DNA of 14,218 nt from Deltaproteobacteria bacterium RBG_16_54_18 (GCA_001797935.1 MGQT01000028.1:1-14218); one strand, 5' to 3'; shown: positions 1 through 6,794, counted from the stretch's first letter. Notes: generated from the letters alone by a model not told the origin. Numbers and translations are program-made.

Positions 1-516
1 CTTGAGCACCTGGAGGTAGACATCCTGGTGCGATTGCTGCAGTTCTTCCATTAATTTCCCGGCATTGGCGCGGTCGGCAAATGAACCCACCTGGACCGTG
101 AAGAGCCCTTGTGCAGGAGAGGCGGCAATAAGTTCGGCAGCGACGACCTCCACCCTGACCTGAGCCACCCCCTCCCCGGCCATGCCCAGGGCCTGGGCAG
201 CGGCGTAGGAGAGGTCGATGATCCTCCCCTTGACAAAGGGACCGCGGTCGTTGACCGTAACGGCGACGGAGTTGCCGTTTGTGAGGTGCGTGACCATCAC
301 GCGCGTGCCCAACGGAAGGGTCTTGTGCGCGGCGGTCAATTGGTACATGTCATAGACCGCGCCGCTCGCGGTCTTACGCCCATGAAACGGCTCCCCATAC
401 CACGAGGCCCAACCGACCTCCACCCTCTTGCCCTGGGGAGGGATCGTCCCCCTCCTGCCATGGGCGCATCCCCAGACCAGGCCCAGGATAAGACTTATGA
501 TCAGGAGCCGCTTCAC
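1..516 (-). CDS. rlpA: RlpA-family septal lytic transglycosylase lipoprotein with SPOR domain (partial, C-terminus beyond window)
   Basis: RlpA proteins are outer-membrane lipoproteins that cleave naked glycan strands of peptidoglycan, often at the septum. The 172 residues visible begin with a short hydrophobic signal and a lipobox-like VWGC (Cys17; Trp at -2 is unusual). A double-psi beta-barrel domain follows (about 33-125) with ASWYG (37-41), LPLGTRV (67-73) and NDRGPF (89-94); Asp90 matches the known catalytic Asp of RlpA. From about 138, LFTVQVGSFADRANA is the start of a SPOR peptidoglycan-binding domain, which the window edge cuts. The start is a GTG at 516: the same frame has a TAG at 532-534, which is the stop of the radical SAM gene upstream, leaving only 15 bp between the two genes. 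Probably the last visible gene of the rnc operon. Family assignment is firm; the exact start is less so because the Shine-Dalgarno is weak. Confidence 0.9.
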   Translation of the reverse strand, partial: MKRLLIISLILGLVWGCAHGRRGTIPPQGKRVEVGWASWYGEPFHGRKTASGAVYDMYQLTAAHKTLPLGTRVMVTHLTNGNSVAVTVNDRGPFVKGRIIDLSYAAAQALGMAGEGVAQVRVEVVAAELIAASPAQGLFTVQVGSFADRANAGKLMEELQQSHQDVYLQVLK

Positions 517-531
517 CTCGTCATCACCATC

Positions 532-1572
532 CTATACCGCCCAAAGGGCAAGCGTCCCCCGCCCTTGTAGCGGATCAGGCCGCACCCTGATCTCACGCAG
601 GTCAAAGACCTCGCACAGCCTTCTGATATTCGCCCTTCCCTCTCCGTAGAACGTGGATATGTCCTGAGGGGCGACGATAAAGGTCGTCGGTATCCCCGGG
701 GACCCCTTGTGCGCTGCCAAGAGGGCAACGGCCTGCTCGTAGAGGAGTGCCCCTTCTACCACTTGCCTGAAGGCGGGATGATAGGGGCCGGCCACGATGC
801 TCGCCGGCAGGGTAGGAGTCGGCTGCAGGCCGATCCTGATCACGGGGATTTCGGCTGCGCGAAACCTCTTGAGGGCCTCCTTGCTGATCGCCACCGCCTC
901 TTCCAGCGTCAGGGGGCGGTAGTCTCCGGCGCGAAACCATTGTTCCAATCCGGTCCCCCTGATAACGATCGTTGGGTAGAGCCTGACAAAGTGGGGCCGC
1001 AGGCGGATCACGTCTTCTACCGTCTTGGCAAAGGTCTCCGCGCTTTCTCCAGGAAGGCCCACCATGAGCTGCACTCCCGCCTCAAGGCCAAGGCGCAGCA
1101 CCTCTCTGACAGCCTCCCTGGCCTGTTCGCTGCCATACCCCCGGCGTGAACGTCTAAGGACCTCGTCGGTCATGGACTGGACCCCCAGCTCAACTGTCGC
1201 CACGTGGTTGGACGCGAGGACCTCCAGGCGTGCTGGAGAGAGAGCGTCGGGCCTGGTGGATACGCGGAGCGAGTGCACTACCCCCTCCTTAAGAAATGGC
1301 CCGACGGCGCGCAAGAGCCCCTCCTGGATCTCAACAGGCAGGGCGGTGAATGTCCCCCCATAAAAGGCCACCTGCACCTGGCGGCCGGCCCTGTTTTTAA
1401 GGCGGCCTAGCCGCAGATAGCGCTCGACCTCAGCGGCAATCTCCGGCGCCGTGGGGGCGGTCGCGGCAACTGGGCGGGCGATCACCCCTTGATCGCAATA
1501 GATGCAGTGGTGGGGACATCCGAGATGCGAGATAAAGAAAGGAATGATGAACCGCTTTTCCTCCACGCTCAA
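532..1572 (-). CDS. Radical SAM protein, Elp3/HemN-like, encoded next to rnc
   Basis: A 346-residue radical SAM enzyme. The [4Fe-4S]-binding motif is CPHHCIYC (Cys19, Cys23, Cys26; CX3CX2C), followed by the glycine-rich FYGGTFTALP near residue 70 and LGVQSMTDEVLRRSRRGY, typical of the Elp3/HemN/MiaB-like TIM barrel. It lacks the C-terminal acetyltransferase domain of true Elp3, so tRNA modification cannot be assumed; the substrate is unknown. Genes of this type are known beside rnc in Clostridia and related bacteria, so the pairing is a recognised neighbourhood. The longest start is TTG at 1572, overlapping the rnc stop (TTGA, 4 bp). A GTG at 1566 sits better behind the GGGGG tract at the rnc end and could be the real start. 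Translational coupling with rnc is likely. Confidence 0.85.
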   Translation of the reverse strand: MSVEEKRFIIPFFISHLGCPHHCIYCDQGVIARPVAATAPTAPEIAAEVERYLRLGRLKNRAGRQVQVAFYGGTFTALPVEIQEGLLRAVGPFLKEGVVHSLRVSTRPDALSPARLEVLASNHVATVELGVQSMTDEVLRRSRRGYGSEQAREAVREVLRLGLEAGVQLMVGLPGESAETFAKTVEDVIRLRPHFVRLYPTIVIRGTGLEQWFRAGDYRPLTLEEAVAISKEALKRFRAAEIPVIRIGLQPTPTLPASIVAGPYHPAFRQVVEGALLYEQAVALLAAHKGSPGIPTTFIVAPQDISTFYGEGRANIRRLCEVFDLREIRVRPDPLQGRGTLALWAV

Positions 1573-2270
1573 TCCCCCGGTAGCGATTGCAGGGCCTCCT
1601 CTGCCGCCTGCTGCTCGGCCTCTTTTTTGCTTCGCCCCTGCCCTCGCCCATATGGTCGTCCGTTGATGGTAATCACGACCTCAAAGGTCTTCGCGTGATC
1701 CGGCCCGTGCTCGTGGGTAACGGTATATTGCGGGGTGACCTGGAGGTGTAGCTGGGTGTATTCCTGCAGCCTCGTCTTAAAGTCCCTATCCCTTTCCATA
1801 CCGGACACTTCCACGAACAGGGGAGTATACAACCCTTCGATGAGCCGGGAGACCTCCGTATAGCCGCCATCGAGATAGACCGCCGCGATCAAGGCCTCGA
1901 AGCCGCCGGCAAGGATGGATGCCTTCTCCCTCCCCCCGGTCTCATCCTCCCCCCGGCCCAACCGCAGAACCGTCTCCAATTGGAGGAAGCGGGCGAGCGA
2001 GGCGAGCGTCGCCTCCTTGACCAGCTCGGCCCGCATCTTGGAAAGTCCGCCTTCGGCCAGGTGCGGAAAACGGATGAGCAGGAGATGGCTCACGACCACC
2101 TCGATCACGGAATCGCCGAGAAACTCCAGCCGCTCGTTATCCTCCCCTCTTTCATGCCCTTCGTAAAGAAAAGAGCGATGCGTGAGGGCCTGGGTGAGGA
2201 GAAGGAGGTTGCGGAAGCGGTACGCGATCCGATCCTGGAGGGCAGCGAGCCCCAACGTATCTGTCTGCAT
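1569..2270 (-). CDS. rnc: Ribonuclease III
   Basis: RNase III cleaves double-stranded RNA in rRNA processing and mRNA control. The 233-residue product (E. coli 226) has the signature NERLEFLGDS (45-54) with Glu49 and Asp53 matching E. coli Glu41 and Asp45. The second metal motif is SILAGGFEAL (118-127): Glu125 matches the essential Glu117, but the position of Asp114 is Gly122. A dsRNA-binding domain covers about 163-230 (DFKTRLQEYTQ ... GRGQGRSKKEAEQQAAEEAL). The reading frame is open to 2369, but ATG 2270 is chosen because family homology begins right after it and because a promoter covers 2281-2309. There is no Shine-Dalgarno before this ATG. First gene of an apparent rnc / radical SAM / rlpA operon. 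Confidence 0.95.
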   Translation of the reverse strand: MQTDTLGLAALQDRIAYRFRNLLLLTQALTHRSFLYEGHERGEDNERLEFLGDSVIEVVVSHLLLIRFPHLAEGGLSKMRAELVKEATLASLARFLQLETVLRLGRGEDETGGREKASILAGGFEALIAAVYLDGGYTEVSRLIEGLYTPLFVEVSGMERDRDFKTRLQEYTQLHLQVTPQYTVTHEHGPDHAKTFEVVITINGRPYGRGQGRSKKEAEQQAAEEALQSLPGD

Positions 2271-2280
2271 AGTAATCACT

Positions 2281-2309
2281 ATGCTACCGAATGGGCGCTG
2301 CCGTGTCAA
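2281..2309 (-). promoter_or_regulatory. Sigma70-type promoter of rnc
   Basis: On the minus strand TTGACA (2309-2304) is followed after exactly 17 bp by TAGCAT (2286-2281), a 4/6 match to TATAAT. Transcription would start near 2274, only a few bases before the rnc ATG at 2270, giving a nearly leaderless message. Read from sequence; not tested. Confidence 0.6.
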
Positions 2310-2348
2310 GGTAAGCACCAGTTGTGCACACGAAGCAGCAACGCCGTA

Positions 2349-2377
2349 TTGACACTGACCCTTTACCATGGTAACAG
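2349..2377 (+). promoter_or_regulatory. Candidate promoter of the lipoprotein gene, overlapped by a palindrome
   Basis: TTGACA (2349-2354), a 17-bp spacer and a weak -10 TAACAG (2372-2377) point to the plus-strand gene starting at 2437. A perfect 12-bp palindrome TTACCATGGTAA (2363-2374) covers the end of the spacer and the -10 and could be an operator. The -35 is a full match, the -10 only 3/6, so this is tentative. Confidence 0.4.
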
Positions 2378-2436
2378 TCGATGGGTATCGGTGCGCTCTC
2401 GTTCTTCAAGTACGAAAAACAGAAGGGAGATGTGCC

Positions 2437-2895
2437 ATGAAGCATCTTTTCGTCGCGGTATGCGCGGTCGTCTGTCTCACAATCGGTTGTACGAGCGGCT
2501 CTAAAAACGAGTATTATTCATATGACTATTTAAAGAATGATTTTGACCAGGTGGCCATCGTGGCCTCGGTGACTGTCCAGGACGTCGCGGCCGTTGACAG
2601 CATGGGGCCAAGCACCTCCGGAGCGGGTTATGTGCGCTATCGCATTCGTTGCCGGGTCATCGAGCCTTTTAAAGGTGAGGCAAAGGCCGATGAGACCATA
2701 GTCTACTATTCCGTTGCCGAGGGGGATTACAACCCGGCAAACTATCGCGGCGCAAAGGTTGTATTCCTCAACAAGGGGTTCGATAAGCGAAAGAAAGAGT
2801 CTGTGCTCAGCGAACTGGAGAATTCCACCCGGCCTGCGACCAAAGAGGTGCTCAACACGATGAAAAAAATTAAATCTGAGGCCCAGGGGAAATAA
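2437..2895 (+). CDS. Small lipoprotein of unknown function
   Basis: A 152-residue product. ATG 2437 is chosen over the longer open frame because AAGGGAGA (2423-2430) is a good Shine-Dalgarno 6 bp upstream and a lipoprotein signal starts exactly there: MKHLFVAVCAVVCLTIGC, lipobox TIGC, lipidated Cys18. The mature part is a probable beta-rich domain of about 110 residues (DQVAIVASVTVQDVAA ... YVRYRIRCRVIEPFKGEAK ... YRGAKVVFLNKGF), followed by a charged helical tail (KKESVLSELE ... MKKIKSEAQGK). The pattern of a variable beta strand, then 'V-x-x-F/Y-K-G', then a 'V-V-F-L' strand resembles secreted OB-fold/TIMP-like domains, but that is only a resemblance. I do not recognise the family. It stands alone, divergent from rnc and convergent with the DUF192 gene. 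Confidence 0.8.
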   Translation: MKHLFVAVCAVVCLTIGCTSGSKNEYYSYDYLKNDFDQVAIVASVTVQDVAAVDSMGPSTSGAGYVRYRIRCRVIEPFKGEAKADETIVYYSVAEGDYNPANYRGAKVVFLNKGFDKRKKESVLSELENSTRPATKEVLNTMKKIKSEAQGK

Positions 2896-2903
2896 TAAGA
2901 AGG

Positions 2904-2971
2904 GTCATGACTAGAACCGCAGGTTAAGACCACGCTAAGTTTTAGGGAAAACCCTCTGCTCTAGTCATGAC
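2904..2971. terminator. Inverted repeat between convergent genes, possible bidirectional terminator
   Basis: Perfect 12-bp arms GTCATGACTAGA (2904-2915) and TCTAGTCATGAC (2960-2971) flank a 44-nt loop that contains a smaller hairpin AGGG-AAAA-CCCT (2944-2955). On the plus strand a T-rich run follows (CGCTATTTTAATT). It lies just after the lipoprotein stop and before the end of the oppositely oriented DUF192 gene. The loop is long for an intrinsic terminator, so it may be another kind of repeat. Confidence 0.4.
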
Positions 2972-3043
2972 GCTATTTTAATTGTTAAACAAAACCATGC
3001 AAAAGCAAGGGGTGAAGAGTCGTCTAAAATTAGTAATCTGCGA

Positions 3044-3523
3044 TTATTTTTTCAGTTTGAGGATGTCCGAGGATACGGTATCTCCGGTCTTTATTGCGTG
3101 GCTGCGGACATAGCCGGCATTTACCTCCAGGGCATATTTGGCCGGCTGTTTGGATGTATAAAAAGGGCAGGGATCAAGAGTACAGGGGTACATGGTCGAA
3201 ACGTCCACAATGACAAGGTCGGAGGAAATAAAGAGGATATCGAGGGGAATCATGGTATTTTTCATCCAAAAGGTGAGCAACTCCTGTTTGCCGAAGATAA
3301 AGAGCATGCCGCTGTCTTTTCCCAGCGATTGCCTGTACATTAAGCCCCTCTGCTGAGCCGCTGCGCTCTCGGCAACTTCTACCCTAAGCCGATGGTCACG
3401 CGAGGCTGCATGGATGATAAGGTCCGGCGTCTTCTGCGGACACGCGGAAATGAAGATTATACCGGCAAACAACCAGACAACATGTATAAAGCCTAGTCTT
3501 GCTCGCGCGTTATTGTACCTCAT
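3044..3523 (-). CDS. DUF192 (COG1430) family lipoprotein
   Basis: A 159-residue protein with a DUF192 domain; the molecular function of this family is not established. A signal with lipobox ISAC (Cys28) suggests a lipidated envelope protein. The domain has the usual motifs in order: VEVAESAAAQQRGLMYR, GMLFIF, FWMKNTMIPLDILFI and PAKYALEVNAGY. Two cysteines in YPCTLDPCPFY lie between them. Start ATG 3523 is preceded by AATGAGGTAG about 9 bp upstream. It follows the MglA-like gene on the same strand after a 228-bp gap, in which I found no convincing promoter, and converges with the plus-strand lipoprotein gene. Confidence 0.88.
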   Translation of the reverse strand: MRYNNARARLGFIHVVWLFAGIIFISACPQKTPDLIIHAASRDHRLRVEVAESAAAQQRGLMYRQSLGKDSGMLFIFGKQELLTFWMKNTMIPLDILFISSDLVIVDVSTMYPCTLDPCPFYTSKQPAKYALEVNAGYVRSHAIKTGDTVSSDILKLKK

Positions 3524-3751
3524 GTATTGTCTACCTCATTGTCATCACGGAATAATTACCATAAACTATGTAAGATGGCAAAAGAAATACGATCGGCGAC
3601 CGGTGGGATAATAGCTGATCGGCACTCGGCACTTGTCGTCAGATATTATAAAATCCGTTATTCCAAACGATGCCTTATGTAATTTAATTTTTATTCGGTG
3701 CTTTCGCGTATAATTGGCCGTGCGGTGAGGAAGAGGTGCTGCGACGTCACG

Positions 3752-4333
3752 TTATGATAATCTCTTGGTGACCCGATCAATAATGGCCTTCATCGTATCA
3801 AAGACCATGTCACCTGCGGTGGCAACCGAACCAAAATAGGGCTGGGCACTCAACCCCAGCTCCTCATGTAACTTTTCCGCGGAAACCGCTGTCGGAAGGT
3901 CTTGTTTGTTGCATTGCAGGATAAAGGGGAATTCTGTAAACGAACTACCGCTCCCGTTCCCGTTAAGATATACCCTTAGTTCGGCCAGGCTCCTATGATT
4001 ATCTGCGAGACGCTGTTCCTGCGAATCGGCCACGAAGACGACCCCGTCCGCCCCCCGCAGCACTAATTTGCGGCTGGCAGAGTACACGGTTTGACCGGGA
4101 ACCGTATAAAAATTGAATTTTGGAGTAAGCCCGTTAATCGCGCTTAACTCAATGTGCAAAAAATCAAAGTAGAGGGTGCGATCGGCTTCCGTCTTGATCG
4201 AAATCAGTTTGGTCCGCTGATCGGGATTAATGTGACTGTGAATATATTCCAAATTTGTGGTTTTACCCCCTTCGGCGACACCATAGTAAACGATCTTAAA
4301 ATTGATCTCTCCTCGCTGTTGATTAATTAGCAT
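3752..4333 (-). CDS. mglA: MglA-family small Ras-like GTPase
   Basis: MglA proteins are prokaryotic Ras-like switches that set cell polarity and drive gliding or type IV pilus motility in Myxococcus; in other bacteria roles vary. The 193 residues (M. xanthus MglA 195) carry a P-loop GVAEGGKT (18-25), the PM3 motif TVPGQ (77-81) where Thr replaces the Asp of Ras, as in MglA, then SASRKLVLRGADGVVFVADSQ (about 85-105), the G4 motif NKQD (142-145) and a G5-like SVATAG (169-174). Start ATG 4333 has AAAGG about 7 bp upstream. No roadblock/MglB partner gene, which normally acts as the GAP, is in the window, so its regulator must be elsewhere or different. Family is firm; a motility role here is an inference. 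Confidence 0.9.
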   Translation of the reverse strand: MLINQQRGEINFKIVYYGVAEGGKTTNLEYIHSHINPDQRTKLISIKTEADRTLYFDFLHIELSAINGLTPKFNFYTVPGQTVYSASRKLVLRGADGVVFVADSQEQRLADNHRSLAELRVYLNGNGSGSSFTEFPFILQCNKQDLPTAVSAEKLHEELGLSAQPYFGSVATAGDMVFDTMKAIIDRVTKRLS

Positions 4334-4801
4334 GGTGGCCCTTTCTTCTTAGCGAAACGCTTTTCTGCCGCGTAGTAACTATCATCTACCTCTGCGAGAA
4401 GCTGTATTGTACTTAGCATGTTATCCTTCTGCCTCCGCTAGGCTCATCTACCACCTCTACGCCGTTATGCAGTCCTATATTCTATCTAAGCAATTAATAT
4501 GCCGAATTTCATTTTTTGTGAATTTATAACATACAGATATTATTATGTTTATAAATCAATTTTAAGGTAAATAATCCAAAGAAAAGAAAGTGACAATAAT
4601 TGTCACTTTCCACACGAGGAAATATATCTCTTGTGTTAGCAATACGCGGGATCTTCCCAATAAGGTCTTACAAAATTTTTAGGCGTGCTTTACGGTCGAA
4701 AAGAGGCTGTCATACGCCCCTGTTCTAGGACAAGACTACACGGGTTAAGATAAGGTCAGACTTTTTTAATCGGTATGTTGCAATTACCCCGTCAGCAGCC
4801 C
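4334..4801. other. Gene-free AT-rich region of 468 bp
   Basis: No credible coding frame. It should contain the promoter of the MglA-like gene and the 3' end of the TRAP operon. Visible structure: an imperfect AT-rich inverted repeat (ATTTATAACATA 4522-4533 with TATGTTTATAAAT 4544-4556, one-base bulge) and the perfect palindrome at 4586-4610. No clear terminator follows the dctM stop directly. Confidence 0.6.
4586..4610. promoter_or_regulatory. Perfect 25-bp palindrome, operator or terminator hairpin
   Basis: Two perfect 12-bp arms (GAAAGTGACAAT / ATTGTCACTTTC) surround a single central A. The core TGACAAT-A-ATTGTCA has the 7-1-7 layout of Fur-superfamily boxes (Fur TGATAATNATTATCA). As RNA it can form a 10-bp stem with a 5-nt loop; on the minus strand CTTTTCTTT follows, so a terminator about 190 nt after dctM is the alternative. 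Confidence 0.45.
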
Positions 4802-6103
4802 TTATTTATAGAACATCGAAGGGAGCCAGAGGGCTAACTGCGGAAAGAAAAACAGGAGACCCCACACGAGCATGAGCGAGATCAAAAAAGGCATGACTCC
4901 TTTGTAGATTGTGCCCAAGGGAACCTTGGTTATATTCTTCACCACGAATACACAGATGGCCACCGGCGGGATAACAACGCCGATCATAAGGACAACGGCG
5001 AGCACCATCCCAAACCAGATGGGATTGAAGCCGAGTTTGAGAATCGCGGGATAGAAGATGGGGGTGGCGAGGATCATAAACGTCAGGTCATCAATGAAGG
5101 AACCACCGAGTAGGTAAACAATGCAGATTAAAATCAAAATCAGGTAGCGGTTAAGGGGGAGCGTCACGAGTAACTCTGCCGTTTGTTGCGGGATGTTGGT
5201 TATGGCGATAAAGTGGCCGAGTATGGTGGAGCCGGCGATGAGCATGAGGATCATGATGGCAGTACGGAGGGCCTCTTGCACCGATTTGATATAGTTTTTG
5301 AAACTTAAATCACGTTTTACCAACGACAAAAGGATAACCGCAAACGTGCCGATTGCGCCTGCCTCCGTGGGGGTGAAAAAACCCTGCACGATCCCGGCGA
5401 CGACCAGGACAAAGACAAGGAAGACCCAAAACACCTCGGGGAGGGAGCGTATCCTCTCCTTCCACGTGGACCGTTTGGACGTGCGCGCGAGACCGGGGTT
5501 GAGTTTTACCCAGCCGTAGATGATGCCAATCCACAACAGGGCGATGATCAGGCCTGGAATGATGCCGGCAAGAAAGAGCTGCCCGATGGATTGTTCCGTG
5601 ATGATACCGAATATGATGAGGGTGACACTCGGTGGTATGATGACGCCGAGCGTCCCGACCGTTGCCACGATCCCCGTAGAAAGCCTTTTGTCGTAGCCAT
5701 ACCGATCCATCTCCGGGATGGCGACGCCGGCAAAGGTTGCCGACGTGGCTGCCGATGAGCCACAAATGGCCTTAAAGCCCGTTGCTCCTATTACGGTGGC
5801 CATCGCCAGACCGCCCGGGATATGGCCGATGAATTTATGGGCCGCGTTATAGAGCCTCGTCGCGATACCGGCATTGAAGCCGATCTGCCCCATCAAAATA
5901 AAAAGCGGAAAGACCGTATACCCGTAATTTGTTATGACTTCATAGACGTCGCGTGAAAGGAGATTTACGGCGGAATGAAATCCGTTGAGGTAGCCAAAAC
6001 CCACGAAGCCGACCAACGCCATGGCATAGCCCAACTCTATACCCGTTGCGAAAAGAAGGAGCAACACAACAAGGCCTATAATGCCTATAATAATCTCACT
6101 CAT
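4802..6103 (-). CDS. dctM: TRAP transporter large permease (DctM)
   Basis: The large membrane subunit that moves the substrate with a sodium gradient in tripartite ATP-independent periplasmic transporters. At 433 residues it has the usual family length and about twelve hydrophobic segments. Family motifs include FPLFILMGQIGFNAGI (about 65-80), GSSAATSATFAGVAIPEM (115-132), GTLGVIIPPS (150-159) and, in the second half, GGSFIDDLTFMILATPIFYP. ATG 6103 follows GGAGGGG by 5 bp and overlaps the dctQ stop by 8 bp, so the two are translationally coupled. Last gene of the catabolic cluster. The substrate cannot be read from this subunit. Confidence 0.95.
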   Translation of the reverse strand: MSEIIIGIIGLVVLLLLFATGIELGYAMALVGFVGFGYLNGFHSAVNLLSRDVYEVITNYGYTVFPLFILMGQIGFNAGIATRLYNAAHKFIGHIPGGLAMATVIGATGFKAICGSSAATSATFAGVAIPEMDRYGYDKRLSTGIVATVGTLGVIIPPSVTLIIFGIITEQSIGQLFLAGIIPGLIIALLWIGIIYGWVKLNPGLARTSKRSTWKERIRSLPEVFWVFLVFVLVVAGIVQGFFTPTEAGAIGTFAVILLSLVKRDLSFKNYIKSVQEALRTAIMILMLIAGSTILGHFIAITNIPQQTAELLVTLPLNRYLILILICIVYLLGGSFIDDLTFMILATPIFYPAILKLGFNPIWFGMVLAVVLMIGVVIPPVAICVFVVKNITKVPLGTIYKGVMPFLISLMLVWGLLFFFPQLALWLPSMFYK

Positions 6104-6581
6104 ATTGACCCCTCCATATCCTCACGATATCGAATATAAAGACGAAAGATTGAAGCAGACAACAAACCCCGACGCCATAGACAACAGGGTAGAAGGGTAT
6201 CTTGATGGTCGGAGAAACTTCCCCTGTCGCATGATACCCTGCCCCCACGATGAACAGATTATACCCTATGACTGCAAATAGAATGATGCACAGCACACGG
6301 GTGGCCGTGTTCATCACGTCCCTTCCCCGCTGGGAAAATCTCTCCAGCAGAAACTCCATGAGCACATTCCCTTTGTCCAGAGTGACCTGCGGTATCCCGA
6401 AGCCGATCACGATCGCCAACAAAAGGGACACGATTTCATACGTCCCGACAAAGGGATAACCGCCTGCTCGTAAGAGCACATCGGCAACGGTCAAGAGCAT
6501 CATAATGGTGAGCGCGATGCCGGCGATGTGGCTCAGGAGTTTACTGACGAATCGAACAATATCAAATGTGGTCGTCATCAT
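6096..6581 (-). CDS. dctQ: TRAP transporter small permease (DctQ)
   Basis: Small membrane subunit that pairs with DctM. 161 residues with four hydrophobic segments: IAGIALTIMMLLTVADVLLR, a GTYEIVSLLLAIVIGFGIPQ segment, VLCIILFAVIGYNLFIVG and VVYGVGVCCLLQSFVFIF. The pattern 'V-x-D-V-x-L-R ... G-x-Y-E-I-V' and a basic stretch after segment two (FSQRGRD) are typical. Two ATGs follow each other at 6581 and 6578; AAGGAGG ends one base before the first, so the second, at 4 bp spacing, may be the true start. Separated from dctP by 214 bp of structured sequence. Confidence 0.9.
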   Translation of the reverse strand: MMTTTFDIVRFVSKLLSHIAGIALTIMMLLTVADVLLRAGGYPFVGTYEIVSLLLAIVIGFGIPQVTLDKGNVLMEFLLERFSQRGRDVMNTATRVLCIILFAVIGYNLFIVGAGYHATGEVSPTIKIPFYPVVYGVGVCCLLQSFVFIFDIVRIWRGQYE

Positions 6582-6670
6582 TCCTCCTTGGAATTATAAC
6601 GTATTAATTATTCAAATGCGTCCTCTCTATCTGGTCAAACCGAAATAAAAAAACTCACAGATTTCTTCGC

Positions 6671-6747
6671 GAAGCATGCTTGTCTCTCGGCTCATGTTTA
6701 CAAGACCCAATCCGAGGTCGAGTTCACGCCGAGAAACAAGCTGCTTC
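6671..6747 (-). repeat. Long imperfect inverted repeat, about 20-bp arms
   Basis: Left arm 6671-6691 (GAAGCATGCTTG then TCTCTCGGC) and right arm 6728-6747 (GCCGAGAAACAAGCTGCTTC). As minus-strand RNA they pair over 20 bp with one G-U wobble and one bulged A, enclosing a 36-nt loop. This is the strongest secondary structure seen in the window. It could be a REP-like 3' stabiliser for dctP mRNA or an RNase III processing site. Confidence 0.7.
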
Positions 6748-6780
6748 ACCTTTACCTAAACTCGATATCACCGTGCAAAA

Positions 6781-6794
6781 TCGGCAATTGCCGA
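6781..6794 (-). terminator. Intercistronic hairpin after dctP (attenuator)
   Basis: Perfect palindrome TCGGCAATTGCCGA, one base after the dctP TAA; as RNA a TCGGC/GCCGA stem with an AATT loop followed on the minus strand by TTTT. A weak intrinsic terminator that would let part of transcription continue into dctQM, keeping the binding protein in excess. Confidence 0.5.

Noticed and set aside
109..570. Plus-strand open frame of 153 codons
   Set aside because: Antisense to rlpA, whose double-psi barrel and SPOR motifs are clear.
2271..2369. N-terminal extension of RNase III by 33 residues
   Set aside because: The extension would run through the rnc promoter and has no family similarity; ATG 2270 fits better.
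1980..2504. Plus-strand open frame of 174 codons across the rnc start
   Set aside because: Overlaps rnc antisense and then the lipoprotein gene out of frame; both real genes are well supported.
4334..4801. Small hidden gene or riboswitch in the large gap
   Set aside because: No start with ribosome binding site and sustained frame, and no known riboswitch motif recognised; only palindromes are supported.
6711..6730. tRNA T-arm-like sequence (GGTCGAGTTC)
   Set aside because: No acceptor, D or anticodon arms around it; it is the loop and edge of the dctP-dctQ inverted repeat.
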